Both the position numbers and the translations under genes were made by a program. 64,000 bases of DNA, from contig NC_003280.10 of assembly GCF_000002985.6 (NCBI RefSeq), positions 7,560,501 through 7,624,500 on the forward strand. The letters run 5' to 3'. The notes under the pieces are model-generated. The model had not been told where the DNA came from. It ran no database searches and saw only the letters and a program-made list of their open reading frames with translations. Numbering within the stretch: the stretch's first letter is position 1; each line of letters starts with the position of its first letter. Below, in pieces: positions 28,501 through 42,100 of the stretch. This stretch comes from Caenorhabditis elegans. Taxonomy: Eukaryota; Nematoda; Chromadorea; Rhabditida; Rhabditidae.

Positions 28501-31500
28501 GAGGTAGCGTGTACATTGGTGCACTCTGGAAAAATACGTTTAATGTCGATGTATAGAAATACAGCTACGAATTTGTAGGAATGTATTCCGCTTTAAAAAT
28601 TTTAGTTCAAATGATTCACACATCACGAAGATTTTTGATGGCAATATATTGTAGTCAAAAATTATATTGAACTTACAGTTGAAACTCCAGGCGCCGAGTT
28701 AAAACTCTCTGTCCTTCGAACTGTGGCAGAAGCCAGCCGAGGAGGTGGCACTCGAGCTGTCCGCGAAACTGAGTCGGATGGCTCAGAGGCGAATCTGAAA
28801 GTAGCCATTTGATACTCTAGAACGTCAGAAGCTTCTCAAATTCTTCAAACGCGCGTCTCCTCTTTTTAGCACCGAAAAAATAAAGGGTTTGGGAGAAAGC
28901 GGAACAAACCTTTGATATTGATGATCATGGGAAGTGGTGGAAGCAGATGGAACACCAATTGAATGAGAATGACCATTTACGAGTCGAGGAGCAAAATGGT
29001 TACGTGGTGATGATGTACTTGCATGAGTACGTAGTGTAGAAGATGTTGTTGCGTTTCGCATCTCCTGGAAGCAAGAATTTTTAAACTTGAAACTCGACAT
29101 TTTATCAAAAACTGAGTAATTTTTTTTAAGTTTCGAAGAAATATCTAAGAATTAGGAATACAACTAAATATAAGAAATAGTGAAAGAACCCCTAGGTAGG
29201 TAGCCCTAGGTAGATAAGTAAACGATCAATACGCGAAAAGCGACAACGGCGTCGTTTTGGGCACGAAAAAAAAAGAAAGAAGGCGGAAAACAAGAGTGAA
29301 AGACAGAAAACGGCTGCTAAGGTCCCTGTTTTTTGCTACTTTGACCTCATTGCAATTTGGAGTCCAATACTTCTTTTTTTGGACACACACGACTCTTTTT
29401 TCTTTTCTTTTCTTTTTTGTTAGTTGTTCTAGAACTTAAATCAATCTGAACCAGAAGCAACAACCAGAACATAGCTGGGCGAGAAGAAACGAATCCAATT
29501 TATTCGGCACCTCGTGTGGTTGTGTGTGTGTCATAAAATCGGGGGGTGGGGGTGCTGAATGAGATATGTGGTGGGTGCGAGAAACAGGGGATAAAATGGG
29601 CGGGATGAAGAAAAAAGAAGAAGAAGGAGACGTCGTCGTGGCAGATGCAGAAGCTGAATCCGAAGCCTCCGCGGTGACGAAACGTTGCCTGAATATCCGA
29701 TGAGAAGAAGCAAGACGTTTTTCGGCACTTTTATAGAGCACTGGATGCACACAGGAAGAATAAAATAAGAGAAAATAAAATAAAAATGGAAAGGAAACCA
29801 GGCGAGAAGTTGGTTGAATTTCTAATGTGTCCAATGCACTTTAGATTATTCATGATTGGAGCTGTGTGTGCCATCTCATCTTGATGAACAAAAAATGAAG
29901 AAGAAGAAACTTCATGGGAATTGGCTTCTGGAGCATCAATTTCACTTTTGAACAGAAAAAAACGGATGCAGATGCCCATTGATGGCACAAGTTCGTATTA
30001 CTGATGAGTATTTGAACAAACTTTTCGGAGGGAAGTGAAAAGAATGATGGTAGAGTAGAGACGAGGGCATTCCGAGTCAATTGCAGATTTTTTTGTTTTT
30101 TCGGTCTTCCCATTTGCCTTTCTTTTTTCTAACTCTTGTCATCCCAGACATCCCCAAGCGACCCGCCGTCCCTCCCGGACTTCAACTTTTCGAGACGAAC
30201 AACTACGACCAAAGAGGGACCAGAAGAGGGAAAAGAATGGGCAGTCCGTGGTTTGGTTTGACGTAGATTTATCATTTTTCTCAAGTGGAGACGCCAAACA
30301 CTAGCATCTTTTGAACAAATTTAGTAAATGAGCATGAACATTATGAACATTTTAAATTTTAGTGTAAGATAATTTCTAAATTACGAAAAGAAAGTTTAAG
30401 TTGGAACTAATTTCTTTAATAGAGATGGATATAAATGTAGAAAAAAGTATTTTAGGTAAATAATTTGAATAGCAAAAAAGATCAACCTTTATTTGTTGAA
30501 TTTTCGCATCTTTAAAACAAAATAGATTATTTCACCTTTGAACTTTCACAATTTTTGCAGAGACATTCCTCTTGATCGCTATTATATTTTAATCAATTAA
30601 ATATTATTTACAAAATAGACTTCCACCACTCACCTCCATTTGCTGCCGACTTTTCTTCCCGAGCCACGTATTCGCTGTAGAAGTTGGTTGGGAGAGGATA
30701 GGAGCGTTCGTTTCACTGTCTCGACGATCGTCATACTAAAATTCAAAAATAATTGTTTAGCTTTTAAGTAAAAAACTCACTTTATGAAATACAACGACAG
30801 GTCGTTCGCTTTCTCTGGATCTACTTGATATTATTTCATGTCTCATTGACTTTGAATAACTGAAAATATTGTAATATTTCAAACAATCATGAAATACTTA
30901 CCGTATCCTGAGTAATAATCTTCTGGGTATGCTAAGAATAAGAACAACATCATCTATACTCATCATCGATACTTCCACATTATTAATTGTGAGAATCTCG
31001 TCACCAGGACGCATCACTTCACCGTATCTGAAAGTTTAAATTTAAGCATTTTTAGTTTAACTTATGGAAAACTTACTTTGCAAGTTCTGAATTATCTCCA
31101 AATCTTGAAACAAAGACTCCATCAGATCGATCTTTTCCATTTCCTTCTCTCAAATATAAACCCAAAGATTGGCCTGGTTTCTTAATTATTTCGACAAGTT
31201 GGAAGACTAGATCACCTCTTGGTTCTCTGAAACGAATTTGTTTTTTATAGCTTTAAAAATTAAAACTTACGAGCTCAGAGTTCGAGCACTTAGTCCCTGT
31301 ATTCCAGACTGTGTAAGTGTACTTTGTCCCTGATCCACGGCTGTGATCTTCCTGAACACCTCATCTGGTAATCGTCCTCCGCCTCCTGAAAAAATACCAT
31401 GTTCAAAATTTAATTTAATGGGTATTTTCTGCTGAGAACCTATATTTTCTTAAATCGTCTAACAAAAATTCAAAGACTCACCGGGAGGCGGTTGACTGGC

Positions 31501-34375
31501 ATTCATGCGACTGCGTGAGGCGGTCTGAAAAATAGAACGTTAAATAAATAAATTGATTAATAGTGGCAACGTTATTGAACACTTAATGTTTTAAAACACG
31601 AAAGAGTTTTGGTGGGGGTGGTTGGCGTACCCCTTACATGCACATGAAGGCACAACGGGCGGTCCAGAGTCCGAGCAATGAATGCTTTGGGTTAGAAAGG
31701 ACATTGAAAGTAGAAATAGAGGAAGATGGAGAGATAGAGAGATAGAGAGTCCTAAAACTACACACAAAAATTAATGGGTCCTTTTTCGCGTGGCTAGTCC
31801 TGCAATCTCCCAAAACTTTTTGGTTTATCAAAAAGAAAACCGGCAGATAGAAGTTCCTGAATGAAAGGAGCAATGATGTTATTCACGAATAGCGCAGAAA
31901 AAGGAAATGAATGAGAGAGAGTTGAATGGAGAGTGAGAGAACTAATAATTTCAGGAAGCAGATGGAAAAGCTGTTGTTTTGTGTCCAGGATGAATTTCGA
32001 AAACAAATACGCGGGTATACTCGAATACTCAAATGGTTTCACTTTCAGAAACGCAAATAAAACCGCTATAAGTGTGAGAGACAACAGAAAGTCGTTAAAA
32101 GTGAATGGATCTAGCAATAAAGTTATGAAATTTTATTCGACTTTAAATACATTTTTTTGAGTTTCTTCGAGAAAAAAGGGTTGTGTGAATAGTTGATAAA
32201 AGTTGATTATCTTTCACAAAAGAATGTTCAGATCTTTATTTTGATGTCTTTTTGTTAATAAAACCAAAGGCATTCGAGATACAAGCCGTCAGAGTAGAGC
32301 AATATGGGTACAAATTTAATAGGAAATCACCATTTTTATCATACTTTGAGAACAGTTTTTTTTTAATTTTATATTAGTTGTTCATAATGTTCAAGGAATT
32401 TAAATTAGAAAATATACAGGATATTATTTTATATGTATGTATATCAACTTCAAATTTTCCAGCATACTTCTAGATTATAATAGTTCACAAGACGTTTACA
32501 TCAATTTATTCTGGTGTGTCTTCATAATCTAGGTTCAAAACACTTTACCCCCACTCGAACATTTTCACTTAACCCAAAAAATTCAGGGATTAGCTAATGT
32601 TCTCACGGGGGACTTGAAGTCCGAGTGTGCATTCATTCAAAAAAATAGAGCAGAAGAGGGGGACTAGAAAAAAGAAAGAAATCAGTGAGCTCCCGACGCC
32701 CTTTTGCTACTGCTACTTGCGGTGTCTAAAACTTAGTGGAATAGAAAAAAGAAATGAGGGAAGAAGTAGAAGAAGAAGAAAACGGCGATGGAATGGAGAA
32801 GGAAGAGACTGGTGATGGCGACGACGGCTTCTCCTTCTTCGTCGGAGCTTCGTCGGTGGCCTCGTCGCCATCCGTCTATCGATCTCGTTTCCTTTTAGTT
32901 TCGAGTGGGCACACACATATACACACACAAGTCGCCGTTGCTCTCTCGTCTCCGCGCAGTTCAGATAGACGGCATAGAAATTTGTGATACGCAGAGGGAG
33001 ATAGAGCGGACCAAGTTGAGCCAACGGCTACTAGCTTCTTCTTCGTCCTCTTCTTTATACTTCTCCATCTCTCCTCTTGTTTCCCATAGTAGTAGCCGCT
33101 GTTGAGTCACTCTCTGGGAGACATGCTCTTTCGTTGCTCATGCACAAAACGACGTCCCCCCCCCCGTAGATTTCGAATCAAGTTCAGCTCACACCAAACG
33201 ACATCGACCCTCTTCGTCTTCTTCCGCAAAGACTTCTCATTATTATATTTAAAATGTACCCACATCAAGGATTACCATAGAAGACGAATGAGAATATATA
33301 TTAGAACTTGAATCACATTGAAACACTTTCTAAGACATACATATTAATTAATATATATATGTGTGGTTAATTGAAAGTTTTCAAACTTATGGCAATGATT
33401 TTCAATTCATTGTGTCCTATTATATTTAACCATTATAAAGAAACTGATTAAAACACTTTGTTTTGTTGTAATGAAAGAATTCTAGATTTAGTTCGAAATT
33501 TAAATGTGGTATTAGGATCTCCTTAAATATATACACAACATTTTGGAATTTTTTACAACTGTTCCTTTTCCAGTCTTCGTTCAGCTTTCAAGTTCAACAA
33601 CTTTCATAAGACACATCAAAAACCATATTTCAGAAATTAAAACATTTTTTTACTTTACCTGTTCACCTTCATCAGGATTTTGAGTTTTCCAACAATACAT
33701 GTTTGTAGAAAAATAAATATAAGTGAGAAAACAGGAAAAGAAGAAAAAACGAAGGTAGTAGTAACAAAACGCATAAAGATTTATACCGTGGCAACTGATT
33801 CTATGGATACACGAGAAGAAACATAGGAATTGGGTATTGAGAAGCTGAGGGGAAAAAGGTTTGTCGGGATGTTCGAGCCGAAAGTAGTTCTTCTTTTTCT
33901 CCTCTTTTAAGGGAAAGAGTGCACTGATGCGAGAAGATTAGACACCATCGAAATTGAATTTCTCAAGAACTACGGCAATCGAGTTTCCCCACTTTTTTTT
34001 CCGACCGCCTGCCATGCACAACAGAAATAAATAAATAAAAAGAAAAGAAACTGATGAGTGAGATACCTGATCGACTGGAGAACAACAACACAGTAATCTG
34101 CATAACCAACAGCAGCAACATTCGTTTTGTGGTTCTTCTGTGTAAAGGTAGGTTGGTGGATATGGCATTCCTGAAATGAAATATAAATTTTATTGTTCTT
34201 CCGGAAGTCTGCTTTCATTTTTATTCACACATTATTGGGGGTCAGTCAACAATAATGAGCACAACGTTATTTATTTATAAGGGTGACATATATCCAAATG
34301 AACATTGACCCTTCCTTTATTACCAAACATACCTTTTGGTGGATTGGTGCCACCGAATCCGTTGGATGTTAACAT
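25580..34375 (-). CDS. syd-1: SYD-1, PDZ-C2-RhoGAP-like presynaptic scaffold
   Basis: A gene of about 8.8 kb with some fifteen exons. The start at 34375 ([15 protein letters not shown]) leads into a cysteine-packed exon ([15 protein letters not shown], about 34150-34065). Exons near 31380-30900 encode a PDZ domain ([33 protein letters not shown]). A long Ser/Pro-rich linker follows, then a C2 domain ([20 protein letters not shown] onward, about 27430-27000) and a RhoGAP-like domain ([10 protein letters not shown] to about 26200). SYD-1 acts at presynaptic sites to start active-zone assembly. The RhoGAP site reads GLYVLCG where active family members have GLYRVSG, so the arginine finger is lost. 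The 3' end is my best join: a small exon ending at GACAAC near 26060, then 25662-25580 ([11 protein letters not shown]); a stop 16 nt further on in another frame is possible. Alternative 5' exons are listed separately. Confidence 0.88.
29065..29100 (-). promoter_or_regulatory. syd-1: Possible internal start of a short syd-1 form
   Basis: Upstream of the exon beginning GAGATGCGAAACG, the same frame stays open back to an ATG ([12 protein letters not shown]) at 29100. A transcript starting here would lack the PDZ domain and keep the linker, C2 and GAP-like parts. There is no direct evidence of use, and the stretch also serves as a normal TTCCAG intron end. Confidence 0.25.
31715..31750. repeat. 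Short GATAGAGA tandem repeat in a syd-1 intron
   Basis: Imperfect repeats of the type GATAGAGA or GATGGAGA follow one another. This is a minor simple repeat, noted for completeness. Confidence 0.6.
33659..33700 (-). CDS. syd-1: Possible alternative first exon of syd-1
   Basis: On the minus strand an ATG opens 14 codons ([14 protein letters not shown]) and ends at a strong donor (CAG then GTAAAG) in phase 0, the same phase as the acceptor at about 31526. Splicing here would replace the cysteine-rich N-terminus with a short hydrophilic one. It is seen only from sequence. It could also be an internal exon included in the long form, since its upstream side has no clear acceptor. Confidence 0.4.
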
Positions 34376-37183
34376 TGTCAAGAACTTTAAACTTGTGGAT
34401 ATGAGCATAACTCTGTACATATTTAATTTGAAGCAATAGAAGTGTCATATGTTTGAATTATAATTGAAAACATTTATTCAAAAAATAGTTTTCAATAATT
34501 TTCAGTAAGAGCCAATCAGACGAAGTGTGCGACGAAGTTAGAAGTTTGGTCTGAAGGTGGGCGTGGCATCTCATTTTAAAGAAAATTCAAAAAGACAATT
34601 TTTGCCGAATTAAAAAAAACAAGTTTTCAAAAGTTTAACTTTTCATTCTTTCTGAATTTGTTCGTTTTTGATGATATTTCGGAGTTTGGACAATTTCTAG
34701 TGTTTAAAAAATCCTCCATTTATACTACCCCACATTTGAAACGGAATTCATCCACCTTTAAAAGGTAATTTAACGGTTATTGAAAAGGAAAACAATGCCA
34801 TTTATTTTTCAATTACAGTTTTTAATAGCCAAACCTCTATTTCTACAATGGAGAGGATATGAAACAGCGTTTAAAACAGAATGAAACAAAAAAAACAAGA
34901 GAATAAGAATCTCAATCTAGAATATGTTGTTATAGTGACACAAAAGAGACAGATGACATCTCATAAAACATTTCAAATGCAAAATGGACTCAAATGAAAC
35001 ATGAGAAATTATAAGGTTGATGACACGTTTCAGAGTATTTAACGAAAAGTCAATAAAAGGAGGGACCTTCTTCTCCTCTTCGTTGTTTAGTGAAAAACCG
35101 AATCGAAAATGGCGTATACTATGAATAATAGCAGGAAATTTGGAGCAATGGAAATTGGCGAGACTGACTGGATATGCGGGCAATGGAGAGAAAACAAAAG
35201 AAATGAAAAAGGAACTGAATATATGGGATGAGAACGAGACTACATAATTCTCTCATGTCCGTTCAATGATCGATTTGAATCGGAAAATCGTTTAATTGGA
35301 GTTTGAACGAAATCGAATGAGCCCTCAGCTTTTCAACTAAAATCGAAGAAAAGATGGGAAGAATCTGAAAAGCCAAGTGATGGATGTTTCGGGCGCATCT
35401 AGAAAAATGAGTTTTCGTAAAATCGGAGAATGAAGTCTTTTTTTTTGAATGAGATATTTGTGTACTTTTGAAATTGAAGATCTTAAATTTACGAGTTTTT
35501 CTTTCCAATAGCCTTTTTAGCCCTTTTAGCTCTGTATTACTAGCTACTTTTTTAATCACTTACTTGAAGGTATCGCCGGTTGGGAAGTTGTTTAAAACCT
35601 TCATATATTTCTAACATGACCAAATGCCATAGTACTACTTTTCGGAAAAACATTTATTTCAATTACTTGTATTTGCATATATACATAGTAGAACCAGGTA
35701 CAACCACGCGAAAACGCTGAAAATTTTTCAAAGAGCCACAGCTTTAAGTCAATTTGGCATTTAACCAAGATTTAAACATTTTCAAAATCTAAATACTTTC
35801 ATAAAATTTATAATGATTTTGAGTGATTTTAAATTTTTTCATCAGTTTATTTGCATCAAATTCCCACCACCGCTACCCCACAGTTAAAATGTCAAAATGA
35901 ATTTGGTCAACTTTACAGAAAAAAAAGTTTGCATTAATTTTTTTGTTCATTAACAAAAAATTTCAGATTTACATAATTATCTTTTGGTAGTTGATTCCTC
36001 TACTCGTATATGCACCTCCATAGTGAGTTATTTTGTAGGTTTAAGATACATGAATGTACTTTTTTAAAGACTTTAAAGTCAACAATAAAATGATTGGTTT
36101 TATATTTTCACAGAATTTGCAGCTTATTAATTTGAATTTCTATGCAAAAATACCGTACCCGCTCTCAACACGAACGAAAAATTATATATAAATTCAAATG
36201 AAAAATGGTGTGCGCCTTTAAGACGTACAGTAGTCTCCAAGCCGTTTTGTTCTGTAATTTCATCGATTTTTCTTGTTTTTTTCCTTCAAAATATTTATTT
36301 CTTGTGAAGTTAAAATCAAAGATTGTAATTAAAATGCCGAAAATACAAGAGAAAATTGAACGGAAAGGCGTACTGACTACTGTACTTCTCAAAGGCACAC
36401 ACCTGTTTTCCTTCAATGTTAGTCGGTACATACTGTCGAGACCGGGTACTGCTTCAAACAAGGATCAGTAATGAATAAAGAAATTAAAAATTGGCTTTTT
36501 GAAATATGAAACACGGGGCAATTAATTTAAATATTTATCGATGAAATTTGAGATGGGATTTTATTGTGATCTACTCAAATTCCATATTCTCCACAAAATG
36601 GAACATTATTGAAACAAAGAGAAATGGCAAAGTTAGTAAACTCGAAAAAGGAAAGAGCACTTATAAAATAGGTCAACGTCGGCTCTTTTTTGCCGTTAGC
36701 TTCAGCCGCATGTCACTTGTCAAACTGAGTAGATTGAGAGATTTGGCTTTCAATGCTGAGCACACCATCAATGTTTTAAAAATTATTGTTGGAAATTTTC
36801 AAAATTGAACATTTTTAGAAGTCATTAAATAGAGGCGACGAGCAAAATAGGCCATCAATTGGAAAGGGTGCCGAATCGGTGAAAAGCGTGTCACATTACA
36901 CGCATGTCAAGACGACTACTCACCCGCCGAAGCCCTTAATTTTGTTTGTTTTAGCACTGGCAGCTCACGGGCTCATCCATTTTACCATTTGGTGGGCTCC
37001 GCCCGCTAATGCATGTCTAGTAGAAGAAAAACCTCGAAACAAGCGCCAACCATTTGTATTTATTTTTTAAACAGTGAAACGGTGATACATAGAACACAAC
37101 AAAACAGACATTTGACGAACAATAAATAAGTTTTAAAGCAAGGCACAATTAACTTGACATGAAATACTCCTTTTTGGTTCAAA
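34376..37183. other. Intergenic region upstream of syd-1 and downstream of pgam-5
   Basis: About 2.8 kb, AT-rich, with no supported exon apart from one inverted-repeat transposon at 36153-36450. It should hold the main syd-1 promoter close to 34400 and the pgam-5 3' UTR close to 37180. Confidence 0.45.
36153..36450. repeat. Small inverted-repeat transposon, family member 1
   Basis: About 300 bp with terminal inverted repeats: left TACCGTACCCGCTCTCAACA, right TGTCGAGACCGGGTACTG. Inside both ends sits a second conserved block, TGCGCCTTTAAGACGTACAG and its counterpart TGTACTTCTCAAAGGCACAC. Three relatives lie at 48064, 49801 and 51498. There is no coding capacity, so it is a nonautonomous MITE. 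Confidence 0.85.
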
Positions 37184-38252
37184 TTAGGTGAAGGAAATCT
37201 TGTTTGGTGGAAGGTGACCAATATCTCCGATGGAACGAACAGAAACATGTCCTTTTGGACGAATAGTGATCCATGTCAACGAACAGTTTCCTAGCGACAT
37301 ACGGAGCCAGCCCTCTGGTGGAAATTGTAGAGCTCTACAAATAACACAATAACGTTATCAGGATTAATCAAGTTAAGTTTACCTGCAGATGAAATACCGA
37401 ATGACGTTCGCATGGCATACAATAAGTTCGAATGAGTCTTCTTTTTGTGACGGGGAAGCACGATGGAATATTTTGCGGTAGGCTGATTCGATTCTGGCGG
37501 CTTCCGTGTAGAACTCCTCAAGAAGATCGTATATACATGAACTTTGTATAAAATAGTAAACACCCTAGAGCGTAACTTACTGGATCTAGAGGCCTCCATG
37601 TTTTATGATCTGGCACTGGTGGGTATGGTGGTCCTTCCTCAATAAACGGTGAGGATGTGCGGGTAAGATCATCAGGAAGGTGCTTCAAGATGATGTTGGC
37701 AGTTTCGGTGGCACGAACCATAGTCGACATAGTCATGTTTGTAAATTTGATATCCGAGTTTGCAAGTCTTTTCCCCAATAATTCGGCTTGTTCACGCCCT
37801 GTAATAAAATTATTAGAAACATTTAAAAAAAAAACAATTTCATGCCAAGTGGGGTCAGCATTTTCACTTCGTGATCGAGATGATATTGACCATGACGAAT
37901 GAGGAAAATGTTTCTCGTTGCCGTAGCTTTCTTCTCTTCGATCAGTTTCTTTTTGCCTTCTTCGTCAGCTTTTTCCCACTTTCCTTTATCGACAAGGCTA
38001 ATTGGATCACGGCTGCAAAAATTCCGCATATGTAATTATCAACACTGAGAGCACTCACAAATCCCAATTTTTGTCCCATTCTCCACGTGGAAAATGTTCA
38101 TCAAAGGTCTTATGTCCATGGTTTTGAGTAAATGCAGAAGCTGTGCGAAAGAATGCCGATCTTTTCTCGTCATCACCAAGCAATAGAGTTCCAACAGCAA
38201 GAGTAGCTGTGGGTACTCCAAGTTTTATGATCTTAGATACCATGCTCACCAT
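37184..38252 (-). CDS. pgam-5: PGAM5-type mitochondrial Ser/Thr phosphatase of the phosphoglycerate-mutase fold
   Basis: Five exons (38252-38059, 38012-37846, 37798-37581, 37516-37383, 37334-37184), in frame, 287 residues, matching the size of animal PGAM5. The N-terminus has a hydrophobic segment ([19 protein letters not shown]) as in the mitochondrial membrane anchor. It is followed by the conserved NWDFRDP and then the histidine-phosphatase core: LIRHGQY with the nucleophile histidine, [10 protein letters not shown], the acid block ending in PPYPP, and [12 protein letters not shown] with the second catalytic histidine. PGAM5 dephosphorylates protein substrates at mitochondria and is linked to mitochondrial quality control. 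The second intron starts with GC instead of GT. TTTTCAG lies directly before the ATG, which suggests SL1 trans-splicing. Confidence 0.94.
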
Positions 38253-39158
38253 CTGAAAATGTAGATATAGGGAAAGGAAAAGTGAGTGAAACGAAAATGC
38301 AAGAAAAGGTACGATTTTAGAAAGTAGAGTAAAACACCGTTATTTATCCTTATAGGAAGGAAGAAAACGCATTTTTCCAATACACGAGCAAATTTCCATA
38401 CTTTTTTCTCAAACTGATGCGAACAAAGGAATAAACAAGCATTATTTAAATCACGCGTAAGAGCATTTTTTGAATAGCAAAACACATTAAAACGCAAAAG
38501 AAATTGGAGAAATTGAAGACAGGCGGCTGTCCTGTAGAACTGAAAGCAAAGCAAGAAAATGTCGTCATATGTGGCACTTTGGAACAGGCGGCCGCAAACA
38601 CAGTGACGGAAGATTGCACAACCAGTGTTCGAAAAAAAACAATTTGAATTGTTGAGCGGGATTTTTTGTTTTTTTGTTTAATAGCAAACTTCATTGGAAA
38701 GCCCGCGAGTTTTTTTTTAACTTTAAGATGTTTGAACTTATCGTTGAATATATCAAACACAATAGGGGGTACGCATATTCGTAGGTTTTCGAAGAATTAC
38801 CCTCTGCAGTTGTCAGCCAGTGCCCAAAATTATATTCACTTTTTTCAATTTTTCACAAAGAGTTCGTGGCCAACCGTTCAAAGATCTGCATATTTACATT
38901 CTCATTTATTTGTACATTTTGTGATATTTAATCATCTTCGAAGCTGAATACGGTTGCTATGAGCAACTAGTGGTACTGTATTTGAACATTTTGATCAAAA
39001 TTTTGAGTCTTTGTGCAAATTTAAATAAATTGGCATCGCTGATCAATGAGAATTAAAATTGGTTATTCGTATTGTGTTATCTAATTAAATCTCTCAGTTC
39101 CTTCAAGTTATCATATTTTTTAAGTAAAACTAATCGCCCGAAATTTAGTCTTTCAGTT
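38253..39158. promoter_or_regulatory. Divergent promoter region of pgam-5 and npp-21
   Basis: About 0.9 kb separates the two start codons. A trans-splice acceptor is seen on each side: TTTTCAG just before the pgam-5 ATG (38253-38259, minus strand) and TTTCAG at 39151-39156, two bases before the npp-21 ATG. True transcription starts therefore lie further into this gap. No other gene is seen here. Confidence 0.55.
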
Positions 39159-42100
39159 ATGGATGTGGATGCGCCACTTCAGGCGCCTGAACAACCGGTC
39201 GCAGACGCTGACGATGAAGAAGCTAACTGGGAAATGGAAAAAGCCGAAATGAAACGGATTGAGTTCAACCAAAATCGGGAACTGACCGATATGCGTGAGC
39301 GTGTGGAAGACGTATCGCGATCGAACAGTCGAATGCTGGAAGAACTTACTCGTCATGCGGCTGAAATTAAAGAGCATATAAACAGACAAAGGGTTCTGGA
39401 ATCAACGCGAAATGAGCTTACTGACAAGAATGTGAGTTCACACGAATATAGTGAAAACTGAAATTGTAATATTTCAGTTGGAGTTGGAAACTGTAGTTTC
39501 TCGTTTGAAAATTGAGAAGGAAGAACGGGACGCCGCTGTTGTTAACGCCACAAAGTTGGCACAAACTGCTCAAGTCGAGACATTTGCTCTGAAAGATGAA
39601 ATAAAGAAGCTAACCAACGAGCAAGCAAGTTTAAGACACTCGAAGGAAGCTCTTGAAAAAGAAATCCAAGGAATTCAGGTAGGATTTTATTGTATTTTGG
39701 TGATCAAATGTCCATTTTCAGTTTGAACGACAAAAATATGCCACAGAACGTAGTCTTCACGCTGAATCAAAAACGTGGCTCATGCAAGAGGTTTCAGAGC
39801 GGGACAACAAAGTTTCCTCGCTTCGTCTCGAACTCAGCAATAAAGATATACAAGGCGCCAATGAACGTTTGCAGTATGTTCAACAGATCAATCTTCTCAA
39901 CTCACAGGTCGAGAATTTGAATGAAAAACTTGACATGCTCAAGTTTACAAATGCCGATTTGATTAAAAGAATGGAAAACGTAATGCAATTAAAATCTAAA
40001 ACTGAATTAATTTTATCTTGTTTACAGACTGAACTATCGAAGGTTTCTGAAATCGCTAATTTGGAAGAGGAAATTCGATGCCAAACTGAACTTCAACGAG
40101 TCATGAAATCGTCAATGGAAGAGTCGAAAAATGCTGCTGATCTTTTCAAAGACCAACTCGAGGCTCAGGAAAATGTTTTAGTTGAAGTTCGAAAAGTTCT
40201 CCAAGAGCACCAAGATGAAATGGAAAGAGAAAATCTTGCTCATGCAGATGCCATCAAACACCGCGATGAGGAGCTTGCACAAACTCGTGCAGAGTTAGTA
40301 AAGGTCACTGAGATGATGAAAAGTATGAGTGACGTGAAGTTGAATGTTTCTGAAGAGGAACTCTCTGAACTTGCTCCAGCTGCAGCTGAGACTGTTCGAT
40401 ATTTGAGAGGAGGTCAATCGCTCAGTAGTCTTGTACTTGAACATGCTCGTGTTCGTGGAAAGCTGACAGAAGTTGAAGAGGACAATGTGAATCTTCGGAA
40501 TACACTTGAGGAACTTTTGGAAACAATTGATCAAAACAAGCCACAGATGATTTCGCAGAAGATGGTGACTGATGAGTTGTTTGACAAAAACAACAGATTC
40601 GAAAAACAACTTGATTTGGCGGAATCAGAACGGAGACAATTGTTGAGCCAACGGGACACTGCTCAACGTGATCTTGCTTATGTTCGGGCAGAGCTGGAAA
40701 AGTATCAGCGCGATTATGAATTTGTCTCAAAACGAGTAGGACAATTATTCTTTTAAATTGGTCGGTATATTATCTCTTTATTTTCCAGAACGCGGAATTG
40801 CTGTACGCTGTTGAACGTCAAAGCAGAATGCAAGATCCAAACTGGAGTGAACAAGCTGATGAGCAACTTTTCCAAAACATCGTCCAACTACAACGACGAA
40901 ACGTAGAGCTCGAGTCAGACATTGAGAATGCTAAAGCAAGTGCTGCACAAGCTGCTATAAACGCCCAAAGTGAAGAAATGGCACAACTTCGTGCCGATCT
41001 TGCTGTAACCAAGAAATCGGAAGCTGAGTTGAAAACTAAGGTGGAGCAAACAAAGGCTGCATTCGACAGTGTAAGATATATAATTTGTAAAGTTATCAAA
41101 TTTAATTGACGGTTTCAGTTGAAAGAACGAACTGAGCATTTCAAGGAATTGGTCAGAGACAGTGTCACTGCAGCTGAAGCGAGAACAGCTCGCTTGAGAG
41201 CGGAAGAAGCTATTGCTGCGAAGGTTGTTGCTGATGCTACTATCGAGCGTTTGAGGACCCAGGCGGAAGATTACAAGGCAGATCACCTCCGTCGAGAGCA
41301 AGACCTTGAGCAGAGAATCAGGAATACAGAGGCAAACATTGCTAGTGTTACAGAAACTAACATTAAGCTGAATGCGATGCTTGATGCTCAGAAAACCAAC
41401 ACAGCTTCAATGGATCAGGAGTTCAAATCAGCTTTGAAAGAGAAGGAAAATATTTTCGAAGAGCTAAAGAAGGTCACCGCAGTCAATGCAGAAAATGAAC
41501 AGCGTCTCGTTGATTTAGGAAGACAAACGCTCGAAGCAGTTGAACAAGCTGGAAGTCTACGGTAAGAAATTTCCAATTAAATTGTATTCGATGTTTATTC
41601 TTCAGAGTTCGAGTAAGGTCATTGGAGGATGAACTACAAAGTGCGCGAACTGAAATAAATTCTCTCCAATTCACTGCAAACGGGCAAAGAAATATTCTCG
41701 AAAAAGAAGAACAAGTGGTAAGAACTGAATTAACGAATTTTTTTTCTAATCATTTTTTTTTCAGAGAATGTCAGTTGTTGAAATGGCGAATTTCCTCTCA
41801 CGCGTAGAAGCTGAGAGACTTACTCATGCAAATACTCAACTAGATGTTCTTCGTCTTGAACGAGACAGCTTGAAAGCTTCAACAACTCGCTTGAGTGATC
41901 AGCTTACTCATACTAAGAATGAATCGAAGCTTGTACAACAGCGATTGGAGAAAGAATTAGAAATTGCGAGACAACGACTTTCCGAGAAAGAAACTCAAGT
42001 AACCCGCGATGAGATGGAGCTTGCAGATCTCAGATCGAAACTGGCCTCGATGCATAGTCAATATACTGGATCAGATGCGTCTGGTATGACTCCGGATCGT

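Noticed and set aside
32713-33311. Arg-rich and Ser-rich open frames on both strands inside the syd-1 intron
   Set aside because: They arise from purine-rich simple sequence (GAAGAAG runs) and do not join to syd-1 exons in phase.
39153-41301. Several minus-strand open frames of 78-128 codons
   Set aside because: They are antisense shadows of the npp-21 coiled-coil exons and cross its introns without splice signals of their own.
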